In this document: piece by piece, positions 25,315-35,406 of the stretch | How positions within the stretch are numbered: position 1 is the stretch's first letter | Layout of the letters: every line of letters begins with the position of its first letter | Source: an uncultured Bacteroidota bacterium | Lineage (GTDB): Bacteria; Bacteroidota; Bacteroidia; Bacteroidales; FEN-979 | Assembly (NCBI GenBank): GCA_937862805.1 | Contig: CALMDO010000185.1 | Coordinates: 1-51,974 of the forward strand | Reading direction: 5' to 3' | Length of the DNA stretch: 51,974 nucleotides | Notes under the pieces: model-generated | Databases searched by the model: none | What the model saw: only the letters and a program-made list of their open reading frames with translations | What the model was told of the DNA's origin: nothing | Made by a program: the position numbers and the translations under genes

Positions 25315-25322
25315 CAAAGATA
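25315..25322 (-). promoter_or_regulatory. Bacteroidota -7 element (TATCTTTG) for the TPR gene
   Basis: Minus-strand TATCTTTG lies 45 bp before the ATG at 25269 and overlaps the upstream frame extension, so the shorter start is preferred. It sits in the 90-bp gap after gyrA and separates the TPR gene from gyrA transcription. Confidence 0.6.
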
Positions 25323-25359
25323 TAAAAACCTCGGTGATTGATTGCTACGCTAAATTAAA

Positions 25360-27921
25360 TTAATTTTCAACTGACTCCCCTTCTGTGAAATCATTAACAG
25401 GTTCTTCGGAGGTACCACCTGTGACTCCCATTTCGTCTGTTTCCTCAGTGATCTCCTCTTCACCGTTGGCTGCCCCCTCTTCAATATCCACTTTGGCGAC
25501 GGCTGCAATGGCATCACCGTTATCGATCTTGATCAACCGCACGCCCTGGGTAGCCCTTCCCATCACTCGTAAATCAGAAACAGCCATCCGGATAATGACT
25601 CCGGATTTGTTGATGATCATCAGGTCATCAGTATCCGTAACGTCTTTAATGGCAATCAATTGACCCGTTTTATCGGTGATGTTCAGTGTTTTCACCCCTT
25701 TTCCTCCCCTGTTGGTAATCCTGTAATCATCCAGATCAGAACGTTTTCCATAGCCTTTTTCAGAAACTACCAATACGTCAGCTTTTTTCTCCGGTACCAC
25801 ACAAATCATGCCAATAACTTCATCTTCATTTCCTGCCAGGGTGACCCCTCTGACACCGGCTGCGTTGCGCCCCATGGGCCGCACTTTCTGCTCGTTGAAA
25901 CGAATAGCTCTTCCTGAACGAAGTGCTATGAGGATTTCATTGTTTCCCTGAGTCAACCGGGCTTCGAGTAATTGATCGCCCTCATGAATGGTAATCGCGT
26001 TGATACCATTCTGCCGGGGACGGGAATAGGCTTCAAGACTGGTCTTTTTAATGGTTCCCTGACGGGTGGCAAGAATGATGTAGTTGTTGGCGATGTAAGT
26101 TTCATCCTTGAGGTCTTTGACATTGATAAAAGCCCTGACCTTGTCATCCGGGGTAATGTTCACCAGGTTTTGAATAGCGCGACCTTTGGAGTTTTTACCT
26201 CCTTCGGGAATTTCAAAAACCCTGATCCACAAACATTTACCTTTTTCAGTAAAGAGCAAAAGGTAGTTATGGTTGGTAGCCACAAAAAGATGTTCCAGGA
26301 AATCATCATCCCGGATATCGCTTCCCTTCACTCCTCTCCCACCCCTGTTCTGGCGCCGGTACTCGGTGAGGGGAGTCCGTTTGATGTAACCCAGATGGGA
26401 AATGGTGATTACCACATTTTCATCGGCAATGGTATCTTCGATCTTGAAATCGGAAGCAGCGTAAACGATCTGGGTTCTGGATTCATCACCATATTTCTCT
26501 TTCATCTCAAGCAGTTCGCTCTTGATGATCTCCATGCGCAGGTGTTCGTTGCCTAAAATTTCCTTTAAATGCTCAATGAGCTTCATCAACTCCTCGTACT
26601 CTTCCCTTACTTTTTCCCGTTCCAGTCCGGTGAGCCTTTGCAGTCGCATATCAAGGATGGCTTTGGCTTGTATTTCCGACAAAGCAAAGGTGGTCATCAA
26701 TCCGGTTTTTGCATCCTCCGGAGTTTGTGAAGCGCGGATCAGTGCAATGACTTCATCCAGGTGGTCCAGCGCAATGAGCAGACCAAGGAGGATATGAGCG
26801 CGTTTCTCAGCTTCAGCCAGTTCGAAGCGGGTACGGCGGGTGACCACTTCATGCCGGTGTTCGACATAATGATAGATCAGGTCCTTCAGGTTGAGGGTCA
26901 TCGGTCGCCCTTTAACCAATGCTATATTGTTGACATTGAAGGATGTCTGGAGCGGTGTCATTTGGTACAACTTGTTCAGCACCACGTTGGTGATGGCTTC
27001 GCGCTTGAGTTCATAAACGATCCGAACCCCGTTCCGGTCTGATTCATCCCGGATGTCGCTGATTCCTTCCAGTTTCTTTTCATTGACCAGATCAGCGGTT
27101 TTCTTGATCATGTCAGCCTTGTTCACCTGGTAAGGAATGGAGGTAACCACGATCATATCCCGGCCGTGTTTGTCCTGTTCAATGGTTGATTCTCCCCTGA
27201 TAATGATTCGGCCCCGGCCGGTTTCAAAGGCTTCCTTTACCCCTTCATAGCCATAAATGATCCCTCCGGTAGGAAAATCGGGCGCTTTAATATATTTCAT
27301 CAATTCGGGAATCGTGATGTCGCGATGATCGATATAGGCAATGATCCCGTCGACTACCTCCCGCAGGTTATGAGGAGCCATGTTGGTGGCCATGCCAACA
27401 GCAATGCCGCTGCTCCCGTTGATCAGCAGGTTCGGTATTTTAGAAGGCATCACCATCGGCTCTTTCAAAGAATCATCAAAATTCAATTGCATATCCACCG
27501 TATCCTTTTCGAGGTCTGCCACCATCTCTTCCGCTATCTTCTGCATCCTGGCTTCAGTATAACGCATGGCAGCAGCGCTGTCACCGTCCATCGATCCGAA
27601 ATTTCCCTGACCGTCAACCAGCGGATATCGCAAGCTCCAATCCTGTGCTAACCGGACCATGGCATCGTACACGGAAGTATCTCCGTGGGGGTGATATTTA
27701 CCAAGAACCTCACCAACAATTCTGGCTGATTTTTTATAAGACCGGTTTGACAGAATGCCTAACTCGTACATTCCGAAGAGTACGCGCCGGTGGACAGGTT
27801 TAAAACCATCCCTTACATCCGGTAATGCCCGCTGCACAATCACCGACATCGAGTAATCGATGTAGGCCGTTTTCATTTGGTTTTCAATATTGACCTGAAC
27901 AATTTTTTCTTCTGTCGCCAT
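25360..27921 (-). CDS. gyrA: DNA gyrase subunit A
   Basis: A protein of 853 residues. The catalytic tyrosine is Y121 in [11 protein letters not shown], and the breakage-reunion core starts [16 protein letters not shown]. The GyrA box [11 protein letters not shown] near residue 530 marks a supercoiling gyrase and not topoisomerase IV. Six blades of the C-terminal DNA-wrapping beta-pinwheel follow, and the tail is acidic (about 40 residues rich in E). Residue 82, matching the E. coli quinolone position S83, is threonine ([10 protein letters not shown]); threonine is native in several lineages and is not evidence of resistance. gyrB is not adjacent, as is usual in this phylum. Confidence 0.98.
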   Translation of the reverse strand: MATEEKIVQVNIENQMKTAYIDYSMSVIVQRALPDVRDGFKPVHRRVLFGMYELGILSNRSYKKSARIVGEVLGKYHPHGDTSVYDAMVRLAQDWSLRYPLVDGQGNFGSMDGDSAAAMRYTEARMQKIAEEMVADLEKDTVDMQLNFDDSLKEPMVMPSKIPNLLINGSSGIAVGMATNMAPHNLREVVDGIIAYIDHRDITIPELMKYIKAPDFPTGGIIYGYEGVKEAFETGRGRIIIRGESTIEQDKHGRDMIVVTSIPYQVNKADMIKKTADLVNEKKLEGISDIRDESDRNGVRIVYELKREAITNVVLNKLYQMTPLQTSFNVNNIALVKGRPMTLNLKDLIYHYVEHRHEVVTRRTRFELAEAEKRAHILLGLLIALDHLDEVIALIRASQTPEDAKTGLMTTFALSEIQAKAILDMRLQRLTGLEREKVREEYEELMKLIEHLKEILGNEHLRMEIIKSELLEMKEKYGDESRTQIVYAASDFKIEDTIADENVVITISHLGYIKRTPLTEYRRQNRGGRGVKGSDIRDDDFLEHLFVATNHNYLLLFTEKGKCLWIRVFEIPEGGKNSKGRAIQNLVNITPDDKVRAFINVKDLKDETYIANNYIILATRQGTIKKTSLEAYSRPRQNGINAITIHEGDQLLEARLTQGNNEILIALRSGRAIRFNEQKVRPMGRNAAGVRGVTLAGNEDEVIGMICVVPEKKADVLVVSEKGYGKRSDLDDYRITNRGGKGVKTLNITDKTGQLIAIKDVTDTDDLMIINKSGVIIRMAVSDLRVMGRATQGVRLIKIDNGDAIAAVAKVDIEEGAANGEEEITEETDEMGVTGGTSEEPVNDFTEGESVEN

Positions 27922-27984
27922 AGGTAGTTATAGATATGTTATTGAGTTAATTATCAAGCAGATAAAAACTGTTAAAACAAACAA

Positions 27985-27992
27985 CGAAGATA
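27985..27992 (-). promoter_or_regulatory. Probable -7 element (TATCTTCG) for gyrA
   Basis: Minus-strand TATCTTCG, one base from TAnnTTTG, lies 63 bp before the gyrA start at 27921. It is the only box-like sequence in the 271-bp gap on that strand. Confidence 0.4.
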
Positions 27993-28104
27993 GCAAAATT
28001 CCACCGATAAACCATGGATTATCACCTTGAAAATTTCACTGGTTACTAACATGGAAATGTTAATAAATTCAAGCGATTTACGATTCACTTCAGCAATTCG
28101 ATCG

Positions 28105-28112
28105 TACTTTTG
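28105..28112 (+). promoter_or_regulatory. Bacteroidota -7 element (TACTTTTG) for clpC
   Basis: TACTTTTG is a perfect -7 box 80 bp before the ATG at 28193. The implied leader of about 75 nt is T- and G-rich, with no hairpin or CIRCE-type heat-shock repeat visible. Confidence 0.55.
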
Positions 28113-28192
28113 GAGCAGTTGACAAGATTTCCGTTTTGTTTTGTGGTTCGGTTTTTGTGGTAACCTGATTTTAAAGTGAAAAGCAGCGAATT

Positions 28193-30727
28193 ATGGAGGC
28201 AAAATTTTCACAGCACGTCAAAGATGTGTTGATATATAGCCGTGAAGAAGCCCAGCGACTGGGCAATGATTATATCGGTCTGGAACATTTATTATTGGGC
28301 ATAGTCCGAGAGAACGAATGTCTGGCAGTGAAGATCATGAGAAACCTTGGAGTCAACCTGTCAGAACTGAGGAAAAAGATCGAAATGGCAGTAGCAAGTC
28401 ATAAGGAACGACCCGCGAGCACCGAACAACTTCCCCTGATCAAACAATCGGAACGTGCGCTTAAAATTACTTATCTGGAAGCCAAATTATTCAATTGCGA
28501 CCTGATTGGAACAGAGCATCTTTTATTGGCTATTTTGAAAGATGAGAACAACCTCGTAACAAAAAATTTTGAACAGTTAGGGATCACCTATAATTCGGTA
28601 AAAGAAGAACTGAAATCGATCCTCACCAATGGCGTGGAGGAAACGAGTCCCGATCCGATGGACATTCTGCCTAAAGATGATGATGAAGAAGATCCCGAAG
28701 AGGGCAGCAAAAACCTGGGAGGCAGCGCAAAAAAAACACAGGATCCAAAATCCAAAACTCCCGTGCTGGATAATTTCGGGCGCGATATCACAAAAGCAGC
28801 AGAAGAAGGAAGGCTCGATCCCATCGTGGGCCGGGAAAAAGAGTTGCAAAGGATCGCTCAAATCCTCAGCCGGCGAAAAAAAAACAACCCGATCCTCATC
28901 GGTGAACCCGGCGTGGGAAAATCAGCCATTGCCGAAGGACTGGCACTGCGGATCGTCCAGCGAAAGGTATCTCGCGCCCTCTTCAACAAACGTGTCGTTT
29001 CGCTCGACCTGGCCTCGCTGGTAGCCGGAACAAAATACCGCGGACAGTTTGAAGAGCGCATGAAAGCGGTATTGAACGAACTGGAGAAAAATCCCAACAT
29101 CATCGTCTTTATCGACGAGATCCATACCATTGTCGGAGCCGGTAACGCTTCAGGTTCACTCGATGCTTCCAATATGTTCAAACCGGCTTTGGCACGTGGT
29201 GAAATACAATGCATCGGCGCAACCACACTGGATGAGTACCGGCAATACATAGAAAAGGACGGAGCACTTGAACGCCGTTTCCAGAAAGTACTCGTCGATC
29301 CGACCTCGCCGGAGGAGACCGTCGAAATCCTTAACAACATCAAAGAGAAATACGAAGACCACCACCTCGTCAAATACACCGATGATGCTATCAATGCCTG
29401 TGTTACTCTGACCAATCGGTACATCTCCGACCGCTACCTTCCTGATAAAGCAATCGATGCCCTGGATGAAGCAGGTGCCCGCGTCCATATCTCCAATATC
29501 AACGTTCCACAGGAGATCATTTCGATTGAGAACCAAATTGAAGAGACGCGGAAAAAGAAAATCCAGGCCATTAACAGCCAGAAGTTTGAAGAAGCTGCCG
29601 ATCACAGGGATTCGGAAAGAAAACTACAGGAAGGCCTGGAACGGGAAAAGAAAAAATGGGAAGAGAATGCCAAACTTAACCGGCAAACCGTTTCCGAAGA
29701 AAATGTAGCAGAAGTGGTTGCCATGATGACAGGAATTCCGGTCCAACGAATTGCCAAGAATGAAAGCGACCGCCTGATCAATATGGAAGACGAACTTGGA
29801 AATGCCGTCATTGGCCAAAATGACGCCATCCGGAAAGTAGTCAGGGCCATCCGCCGCAACCGCGCAGGATTGAAAGACCCCAACAAACCCATTGGCACCT
29901 TCATCTTTTTAGGCCCCACCGGCGTTGGGAAAACCCACCTGGCTAAAATCCTTTCCCGCTATCTTTTTGACTCCGACGAAGCCTTGGTAAGAATCGACAT
30001 GAGTGAATACATGGAGAAATTTGCCGTTTCCAGATTGATCGGAGCGCCCCCGGGTTATGTCGGGTATGAAGAAGGAGGACAACTCACAGAGAAAATCCGC
30101 CGCCGACCCTATTCTGTAGTACTGCTTGACGAAATTGAAAAAGCACATCCCGATGTGTTTCATCTCTTGCTACAAGTGCTTGACGACGGGGTGCTTACCG
30201 ACAGCTTCGGGCGCCGGGTCGATTTCAAGAACACCATCATCATCATGACCTCTAACATCGGCTCAAGGCAACTGAAAGATTTCGGACAGGGAGTCGGCTT
30301 CACTACGTCGGCTAAACAAGCTGGCAGCAGCGATCATACACGGAGTGTCATTGAAAATGCATTGAAAAAAGCATTCGCACCCGAATTCATTAACCGCATC
30401 GACGATGTCATCATCTTCGAATCTCTGGAACGGGAAGATATTCACAAAATTATCGATATTGAACTGAAACAGCTCTACGACAGGATTGCCCAAATGGGAT
30501 ATCACATCCTGATCACCCCGGAGGCCAAGGATTTCATTGCAGAAAAAGGATGGGATTCTCAGTTTGGCGCCAGACCCTTAAAACGTGCCATTCAAAAATA
30601 CGTGGAGGACACCCTTGCAGAGGAGATCATAAAGACAAAATTGTCATCACATGACTTGATCACCGTCGATCTCGACACTGAAAAGCAGGAGATTAAGGTC
30701 ACTGTCTCAACCTCAGAACCGGTTTAA
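28193..30727 (+). CDS. clpC: ATP-dependent Clp protease ATPase subunit ClpC
   Basis: A protein of 844 residues. Two Clp-N repeats lie at residues 1-145 (EHLLLGIVREN, EHLLLAILKDEN), then a linker rich in acidic residues, AAA-1 with GEPGVGKS at 237-244, a UVR-containing middle domain (EEAADHRDSERKLQ), and AAA-2 with GPTGVGKT near residue 574. The UVR motif and a middle domain shorter than in ClpB identify ClpC. It unfolds substrates for the ClpP protease. No mcsA, mcsB or ctsR genes are adjacent, so the Firmicutes-type control is absent. Its last 15 bp overlap the convergent unknown membrane-protein gene. Confidence 0.96.
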   Translation: MEAKFSQHVKDVLIYSREEAQRLGNDYIGLEHLLLGIVRENECLAVKIMRNLGVNLSELRKKIEMAVASHKERPASTEQLPLIKQSERALKITYLEAKLFNCDLIGTEHLLLAILKDENNLVTKNFEQLGITYNSVKEELKSILTNGVEETSPDPMDILPKDDDEEDPEEGSKNLGGSAKKTQDPKSKTPVLDNFGRDITKAAEEGRLDPIVGREKELQRIAQILSRRKKNNPILIGEPGVGKSAIAEGLALRIVQRKVSRALFNKRVVSLDLASLVAGTKYRGQFEERMKAVLNELEKNPNIIVFIDEIHTIVGAGNASGSLDASNMFKPALARGEIQCIGATTLDEYRQYIEKDGALERRFQKVLVDPTSPEETVEILNNIKEKYEDHHLVKYTDDAINACVTLTNRYISDRYLPDKAIDALDEAGARVHISNINVPQEIISIENQIEETRKKKIQAINSQKFEEAADHRDSERKLQEGLEREKKKWEENAKLNRQTVSEENVAEVVAMMTGIPVQRIAKNESDRLINMEDELGNAVIGQNDAIRKVVRAIRRNRAGLKDPNKPIGTFIFLGPTGVGKTHLAKILSRYLFDSDEALVRIDMSEYMEKFAVSRLIGAPPGYVGYEEGGQLTEKIRRRPYSVVLLDEIEKAHPDVFHLLLQVLDDGVLTDSFGRRVDFKNTIIIMTSNIGSRQLKDFGQGVGFTTSAKQAGSSDHTRSVIENALKKAFAPEFINRIDDVIIFESLEREDIHKIIDIELKQLYDRIAQMGYHILITPEAKDFIAEKGWDSQFGARPLKRAIQKYVEDTLAEEIIKTKLSSHDLITVDLDTEKQEIKVTVSTSEPV

Positions 30728-31453
30728 CTGCCCTTCATCCCGAAGGGTCTTTCCGTAATCGGCTTCTCCGGCAGGCTTTTTAGTGAATGTGGATGTCAAC
30801 AAATTGTCAATCACCGGATCTCCATGAAAAAGAATCTTCACCGATAATGAAAACCCGTTGTTTTCATAAAGCAACTGATTTCCTTTTGGATCACTGAGGT
30901 ACACCGTTTCATCAGCCAATGGTGCACCATCTAAGTAAAGCCCGGCGATATGCTTCAACAAAGGAGCCGAATCCTGCCGCAAGGATTCATTGAATTGAAT
31001 TTCACCCAGGATAAACCGGTCGTGGATGAAATAATACAAACGTTTGACCCTGATATCCTGCAGAATTTCCCTGTAACCTAAAAGGACTACCTTGCCCTCT
31101 GGAAAACGGGCAATATTCATGCAGTCGGGAATTCCTTTCAGCTTCCGGACCTCCTTGTAAGTTGAAAAGGCAGGGGTATCACTGAAAGTAAGTTCATAGG
31201 GTGTCTTTATTTCCCTGAAGTTTCTCAACTTCTTGTAAAACACCAGGAAATGAACCGTGATTTCATCCTTAATGCAGGTGTTGTGCGGACTTCTGATATT
31301 CCTGGTTTTGAAAAACTCCAGGAACTCAAAACTGTACCTTCCGTAAAAGATTGATAACCAAGATATTTGCAGGGTTATCCAGATCCTTCTCCAAAAAATG
31401 ATCATAAGGAAAAGGAAAAGAATCAGGACAACCGGTACAAGGATCAGTTCCAT
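30713..31453 (-). CDS. Unknown membrane-anchored protein, last gene of the ETF operon
   Basis: A protein of 246 residues that I do not recognise. Residues 1-22 are one hydrophobic helix (LILVPVVLILFLFLMIIFW), followed by basic residues, which suggests a single-pass anchor with the bulk in the cytoplasm. The rest is a mixed alpha/beta region with features such as FPEGKVVLLGYREILQD and YYFIHDRFILGEIQFNE, and no recognised catalytic motif. It starts 11 bp after the acyl-CoA dehydrogenase stop and so belongs to the etfB-etfA-EMO-like-ACAD operon. A role in lipid handling or in stabilising the electron-transfer complex is possible but unproven. The C-terminus overlaps clpC by 15 bp. Confidence 0.7.
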   Translation of the reverse strand: MELILVPVVLILFLFLMIIFWRRIWITLQISWLSIFYGRYSFEFLEFFKTRNIRSPHNTCIKDEITVHFLVFYKKLRNFREIKTPYELTFSDTPAFSTYKEVRKLKGIPDCMNIARFPEGKVVLLGYREILQDIRVKRLYYFIHDRFILGEIQFNESLRQDSAPLLKHIAGLYLDGAPLADETVYLSDPKGNQLLYENNGFSLSVKILFHGDPVIDNLLTSTFTKKPAGEADYGKTLRDEGQLNRF

Positions 31454-31464
31454 CAGCTACCTGG

Positions 31465-33249
31465 TTAAAATTTATAGGTGTTCTCTTCGATCAATCGATC
31501 GGCAATCGTCCTCCGGAGGACTTTAACATTGATAATCTCTGTCCGTACTGCCTTTTCAATCAATTGAATATGTTCTTGAGCAACCGGGCCGACCATAAAG
31601 GATGATACAGCATCGGTGCCATTTTTACGAACCCTTGCTGCGGCATCGTATAGAAATACATCCAGGATCGATTGATTGATTGATAAAGACTCTTCACCTT
31701 TAATAGAAACCAATTTTTCAATACGCATCAGGGTTGATTCAGCAACATAAGTATCGATCATCATGTCGGTCAAGTTGTTCATCACCTCCTGTTCATGGAC
31801 CAGTTTCTTGTCGAAATGCTCTGAAGCCGCACGAATCAAAATTAAGATCAGGTTTTTGAAATTTTTCACGATGCGGTAACGGGATTCAAACCAGGATTCC
31901 CCTTCCTTCGCTTCCAGGATACAGGCTGTTCCTTGAGAAGCCAACAGAGCAGCTTTTCCGAAGAGGTCAAAATCTCCTTTCATGGCCCTTTTCATCGCCG
32001 TATCCACTACCAGCAGCCGGTTGATCTCATTGGTACCTTCAAAAATCCTGTTGATCCTTGAATCACGGTAGCCTCGTTCAACTGAAACTTCGGCGGAATA
32101 ACCCATGCCGCCATGAATTTGAACTGCTTCATCTACAACATAATCAAGGACTTCCGATCCAAAGACTTTGAGTAATGCAGCTTCAACAGCATAATGGCTG
32201 ATTCCTTCAATGGAAGCTCTTCCTATATCCATTCCTTCGGCTTTGTTCCGCTCTATCTGTCCGTCAATGTCTTTGCTCACCCTGTAAACAGCAGATTCCA
32301 GGGCATAGGTGCGGATCGCCTGCTCGGCGAGTTTGTATTTGATAGCCCCGAAACCGGAGATCAGGGTGCCAAACTGTTTCCTTTCATTGGCGTATTGCAC
32401 GGAGACCGAAATTGCCCTTTTGGCTGCCCCCAAAACATTCGCGGCCAGCTTCAGCCGGCCCATGTGAAGAATGCTCAAAGCGATGCGGAATCCCTCACCC
32501 CTTGCACCGATCAGGTTTTCAACCGGAACGTGAACATCATTGTAAAAAATCTGTGCAGTGGAAGAACCTTTGATACCCATTTTGTGCTCATCGGGGTTGA
32601 CAACCACCCCTTTGAAAGCTCTTTCTACGATAAATGCACTGAGTACCCGATCCTTGTCAATTTTGGCAAAGACGACCTGGGTGTCTGCGAAATTGGCATT
32701 GGTGATCCACATCTTTTGCCCGTTCAGGATATAATATTTTCCGTCGGGTGATAAAGTGGCCATGGTTTTACCCGAATTGGCATCACTCCCTGCCCCCGGT
32801 TCGGTAAGACAGTAGGCACCTAACAATTCACCGGTAGCCAGTCGGGTGACATAACGCTGCCTTTGATCTTCATTGCCATAATACATGATCGGAAGAGTTC
32901 CGATCCCTGTATGAGCCATGAAAGCTACTGAAAAAGAGTGGCCTGCACCGATCTTCTCGGCTGCCAGCATCTGCGTAGTGAAAGAGAGTCCAAAACCGCC
33001 ATATACTTCAGGAATGGAAATTCCCATCAACCCGAGATTTCCTGCTTTTAAAAGGGTTTCTTTCATCAATTGGATGTCGGGTGAATCGATCTTATCGATG
33101 TTGGGATACACTTCAGTATCAATAAAATCCTGGCAGGTTTGTGCAATCATCTGTTGCTCTTCACCGAATTCTTCCGGTATGAATATTTCCTGGCAGGGGA
33201 TCTCATCTACAAGAAATTCGCCACTTTTCAGAACTTTCTTTGACTCCAT
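31465..33249 (-). CDS. Acyl-CoA dehydrogenase (large, VLCAD/ACAD9-like)
   Basis: A protein of 594 residues when started at the ATG at 33249; the upstream frame extension overlaps the preceding gene and is not homologous. The flavin and substrate motifs AYCLTEPGAGSDANSGKT and WITNANFADTQVVFAKI are present, and the catalytic glutamate is likely that of INRIFEGTNEINR. About 170 extra C-terminal residues form a helical domain like that of membrane-associated very-long-chain enzymes. It oxidises acyl-CoA to enoyl-CoA and passes electrons to EtfAB, encoded in the same operon. No enoyl-CoA hydratase or thiolase gene is in the window. Confidence 0.93.
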   Translation of the reverse strand: MESKKVLKSGEFLVDEIPCQEIFIPEEFGEEQQMIAQTCQDFIDTEVYPNIDKIDSPDIQLMKETLLKAGNLGLMGISIPEVYGGFGLSFTTQMLAAEKIGAGHSFSVAFMAHTGIGTLPIMYYGNEDQRQRYVTRLATGELLGAYCLTEPGAGSDANSGKTMATLSPDGKYYILNGQKMWITNANFADTQVVFAKIDKDRVLSAFIVERAFKGVVVNPDEHKMGIKGSSTAQIFYNDVHVPVENLIGARGEGFRIALSILHMGRLKLAANVLGAAKRAISVSVQYANERKQFGTLISGFGAIKYKLAEQAIRTYALESAVYRVSKDIDGQIERNKAEGMDIGRASIEGISHYAVEAALLKVFGSEVLDYVVDEAVQIHGGMGYSAEVSVERGYRDSRINRIFEGTNEINRLLVVDTAMKRAMKGDFDLFGKAALLASQGTACILEAKEGESWFESRYRIVKNFKNLILILIRAASEHFDKKLVHEQEVMNNLTDMMIDTYVAESTLMRIEKLVSIKGEESLSINQSILDVFLYDAAARVRKNGTDAVSSFMVGPVAQEHIQLIEKAVRTEIINVKVLRRTIADRLIEENTYKF

Positions 33250-33263
33250 GTTTTGTTGGTTTT

Positions 33264-34058
33264 TTAAATATTGAGTGATTGGGTGATCAATTCGGCAATA
33301 TCGAAATTTTTCACAACTTCTTCCTGGTTTTTGTATTTGAGCCCATCGGTGAGCATGGTCATGCAAAAAGGACATGCTGTTGCAATCAGGGAAGCGCCCG
33401 TACGTATGGCCTCTTCTGTTCTTTCAATGAAGATCTCCTTATCTCCTTTCTCCGCTTCCTTGAACATTTGTCCACCGCCGGCCCCGCAGCACAACGCGTT
33501 GCTTTTGTGCCGCTTCATTTCCACGATGCGGGATGACAGCTTTTTAAGAATCGACCGGGGTTCAAAGTAAATGTCATTGGCCCTTCCCAGATAGCAGGGA
33601 TCATGGTAAGTGATGACCTGGTCGTGCAGGATTGCCGGATCGATGATCAGCGTTCCTTCCGAAATTTTCTGATCGAGGAACTGAAGGTAATTGATCACCT
33701 CGTAGTGCCCGCCAAGATCGGGATATTCATTTTTCAGAATGTTGTAACAATGAGGACAGATGGTCAGGATTTTTTTTACCCCGTAACCATTCAGCAGTTC
33801 AATGTTTTGTAAAGCCTGCATCTGGTAAAGCATTTCATTTCCGGCGCGGCGGGCAGGGTCTCCGGTACAGGATTCTTCTTTACCCAAAACGGCATAGCTG
33901 ACTTTCAGGTGGGTCAGTATTTTAATAAATGCCCCGGCCACTTTTTTATAGCGGTCATCAAAAGCGCCGGCGCAACCCACCCAGAAAAGGTATTCGGGTT
34001 GTTCGTTCCGGGCTTTTAGCTCGGCCATAACCGGGATTTCAATCTTCTTTGTATCCAT
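33264..34058 (-). CDS. HdrB-like CCG-domain iron-sulfur protein of ETF:menaquinone oxidoreductase
   Basis: A protein of 264 residues from the ATG at 34058; the open frame upstream overlaps the previous gene. Two CCG-type cysteine domains are present: FWVGCAGAFDD ... EESCTGDPARRAGNE ... CPHCYN and YHDPCYLGR ... NALCCGAGGG ... CPFC. These bind an unusual 4Fe-4S or related cluster as in heterodisulfide reductase subunit B. It lies 17 bp after the membrane iron-sulfur subunit. In the known single-chain EMO (ETF:(methyl)menaquinone oxidoreductase) these parts are fused, whereas here they are two proteins. It should shuttle electrons between ETF and the membrane subunit. Confidence 0.9.
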   Translation of the reverse strand: MDTKKIEIPVMAELKARNEQPEYLFWVGCAGAFDDRYKKVAGAFIKILTHLKVSYAVLGKEESCTGDPARRAGNEMLYQMQALQNIELLNGYGVKKILTICPHCYNILKNEYPDLGGHYEVINYLQFLDQKISEGTLIIDPAILHDQVITYHDPCYLGRANDIYFEPRSILKKLSSRIVEMKRHKSNALCCGAGGGQMFKEAEKGDKEIFIERTEEAIRTGASLIATACPFCMTMLTDGLKYKNQEEVVKNFDIAELITQSLNI

Positions 34059-34075
34059 AATCAGGATGGAATGAC

Positions 34076-35398
34076 TTAGTTGGCGCTCTTTAGGGTGAGG
34101 TTTTCGCTCCATTTTAAACGGTCTTCGGGAGAATACTGCCATGGAGCGCCATTGTTTTCGATGTTGCTAAAGATACTTTTCAATCCCCCCGGCGCTGAAG
34201 CTTCCTCCATCACCAGGTAGCGACGGAGATCGACGATGATGGCTGGATGGTTGATGCTGACCGGGCACTCTCTGGCGCAGGCATTGCAAGTGGTGCAAGC
34301 CCAGAGTTCCTCTTCAGAGATATAGTCGCGGAGCAGGGCTTTGTTGTCACTGTAAGAGCGTCCTTTACTGACCAGGCCGGGGCCTTTCTCTTTCATCCTG
34401 GCACGGGCATCCATCATTATTTTTCTGGGCGAAAGCCGTTTCCCGGTAAGATTGGCAGGACACACCGAGGTACACCGGCCACACTCGGTACAGGAAAGCG
34501 CATCGAGATAATTTTTCCATGTCAGGTCTTCAGCATCCCGGATACCAAAGCGTTCAGGGGTTTGCTGTGTTTCCGTCGCGGTATCGGTTGCGGTGGGATC
34601 CATCATCATTTTAATGGCAACAGTGACAGAATCCATGTTGGTCAGTTTTCCCAAAGGTTCGAGACGGGAAAGGAAAACGTTGGGAACCGACATGAAAACA
34701 TGGAAATGCTTCGAATAAGGTAAAATGTTGGCAAAGAGAAAGATCAGCAAAATATGCGACCACCAGCAAATTTCATAAATAAGATGGACCGTAGCGCCCG
34801 GTGAGTTGGTAAAAAGTGCTGAAAGATATTGGCTTACAGGATAAAAACCATAGACTGGTTGTAAACTGTGGGTGGTAAAACTATAATAAGCGCTGTTCAT
34901 TCCAAGCAATGAAATCATTAAAAGCAGAATGAGCGACAGTGCGATGTTGGCATCAAGATGTGAAACATGCTTCATTTCGATTCCCTGGAAACGGCGGATG
35001 TGGAGGAAGAGCCTTCGGAACAGAAAGATTCCGATGGAAAAGGCGACCAGCAAGGCGAAAAGATCTCCTGTTCCTATCATGAAATCATAGAAAGGACCTG
35101 AAAATTTGAGAGATCGTTCTGTACCTGCCAACCCGTCGATGATCATCTCAATGCTACCGAAGAGAATGATACAAAATCCCCAGAACACCAGTGCATGAAA
35201 AAAACCAATTACCGGTCGCCTGAAGATACGCGATTGGCCAATGGCAACGCGGAACATCACTCCTGCCCGTTTACCAAAATCCCTGACAGGGAAGGCCGCC
35301 CTGGTCATTTTAAAATAGGATCCTATCCTCCTTGCAGTATATAAGAAAAGTGTCGCTGCGACCAGGAGGGCTGCTATGAAAAAAAACTGTTTTACCAT
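34076..35398 (-). CDS. Membrane NarI/HdrC-like iron-sulfur protein of ETF:menaquinone oxidoreductase
   Basis: A protein of 440 residues. Residues 1-240 hold about five transmembrane helices with conserved histidines (GFFHALVFWGF, WWSHILLIFLF, YSKHFHVF) that can bind heme b, as in nitrate reductase gamma subunits. Residues 280-400 carry two 4Fe-4S motifs, CTECGRCTSVCP and CTTCNACARECP. The design matches the N-terminal half of ETF-linked EMO-type enzymes, and the HdrB-like subunit is encoded next. It should pass electrons from reduced ETF to menaquinone in the inner membrane. It starts 8 bp after etfA. Confidence 0.9.
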   Translation of the reverse strand: MVKQFFFIAALLVAATLFLYTARRIGSYFKMTRAAFPVRDFGKRAGVMFRVAIGQSRIFRRPVIGFFHALVFWGFCIILFGSIEMIIDGLAGTERSLKFSGPFYDFMIGTGDLFALLVAFSIGIFLFRRLFLHIRRFQGIEMKHVSHLDANIALSLILLLMISLLGMNSAYYSFTTHSLQPVYGFYPVSQYLSALFTNSPGATVHLIYEICWWSHILLIFLFANILPYSKHFHVFMSVPNVFLSRLEPLGKLTNMDSVTVAIKMMMDPTATDTATETQQTPERFGIRDAEDLTWKNYLDALSCTECGRCTSVCPANLTGKRLSPRKIMMDARARMKEKGPGLVSKGRSYSDNKALLRDYISEEELWACTTCNACARECPVSINHPAIIVDLRRYLVMEEASAPGGLKSIFSNIENNGAPWQYSPEDRLKWSENLTLKSAN

Positions 35399-35406
35399 GA
35401 TTCCGG

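Noticed and set aside
27672-27690. Threonine at the GyrA quinolone position (T82, [10 protein letters not shown])
   Set aside because: Threonine is the native residue in several bacterial lineages, so it is not evidence of acquired resistance.
33250-33375. Upstream extension of the acyl-CoA dehydrogenase
   Set aside because: The extra 42 residues overlap the preceding HdrB-like gene and do not resemble the family; the ATG at 33249 fits.
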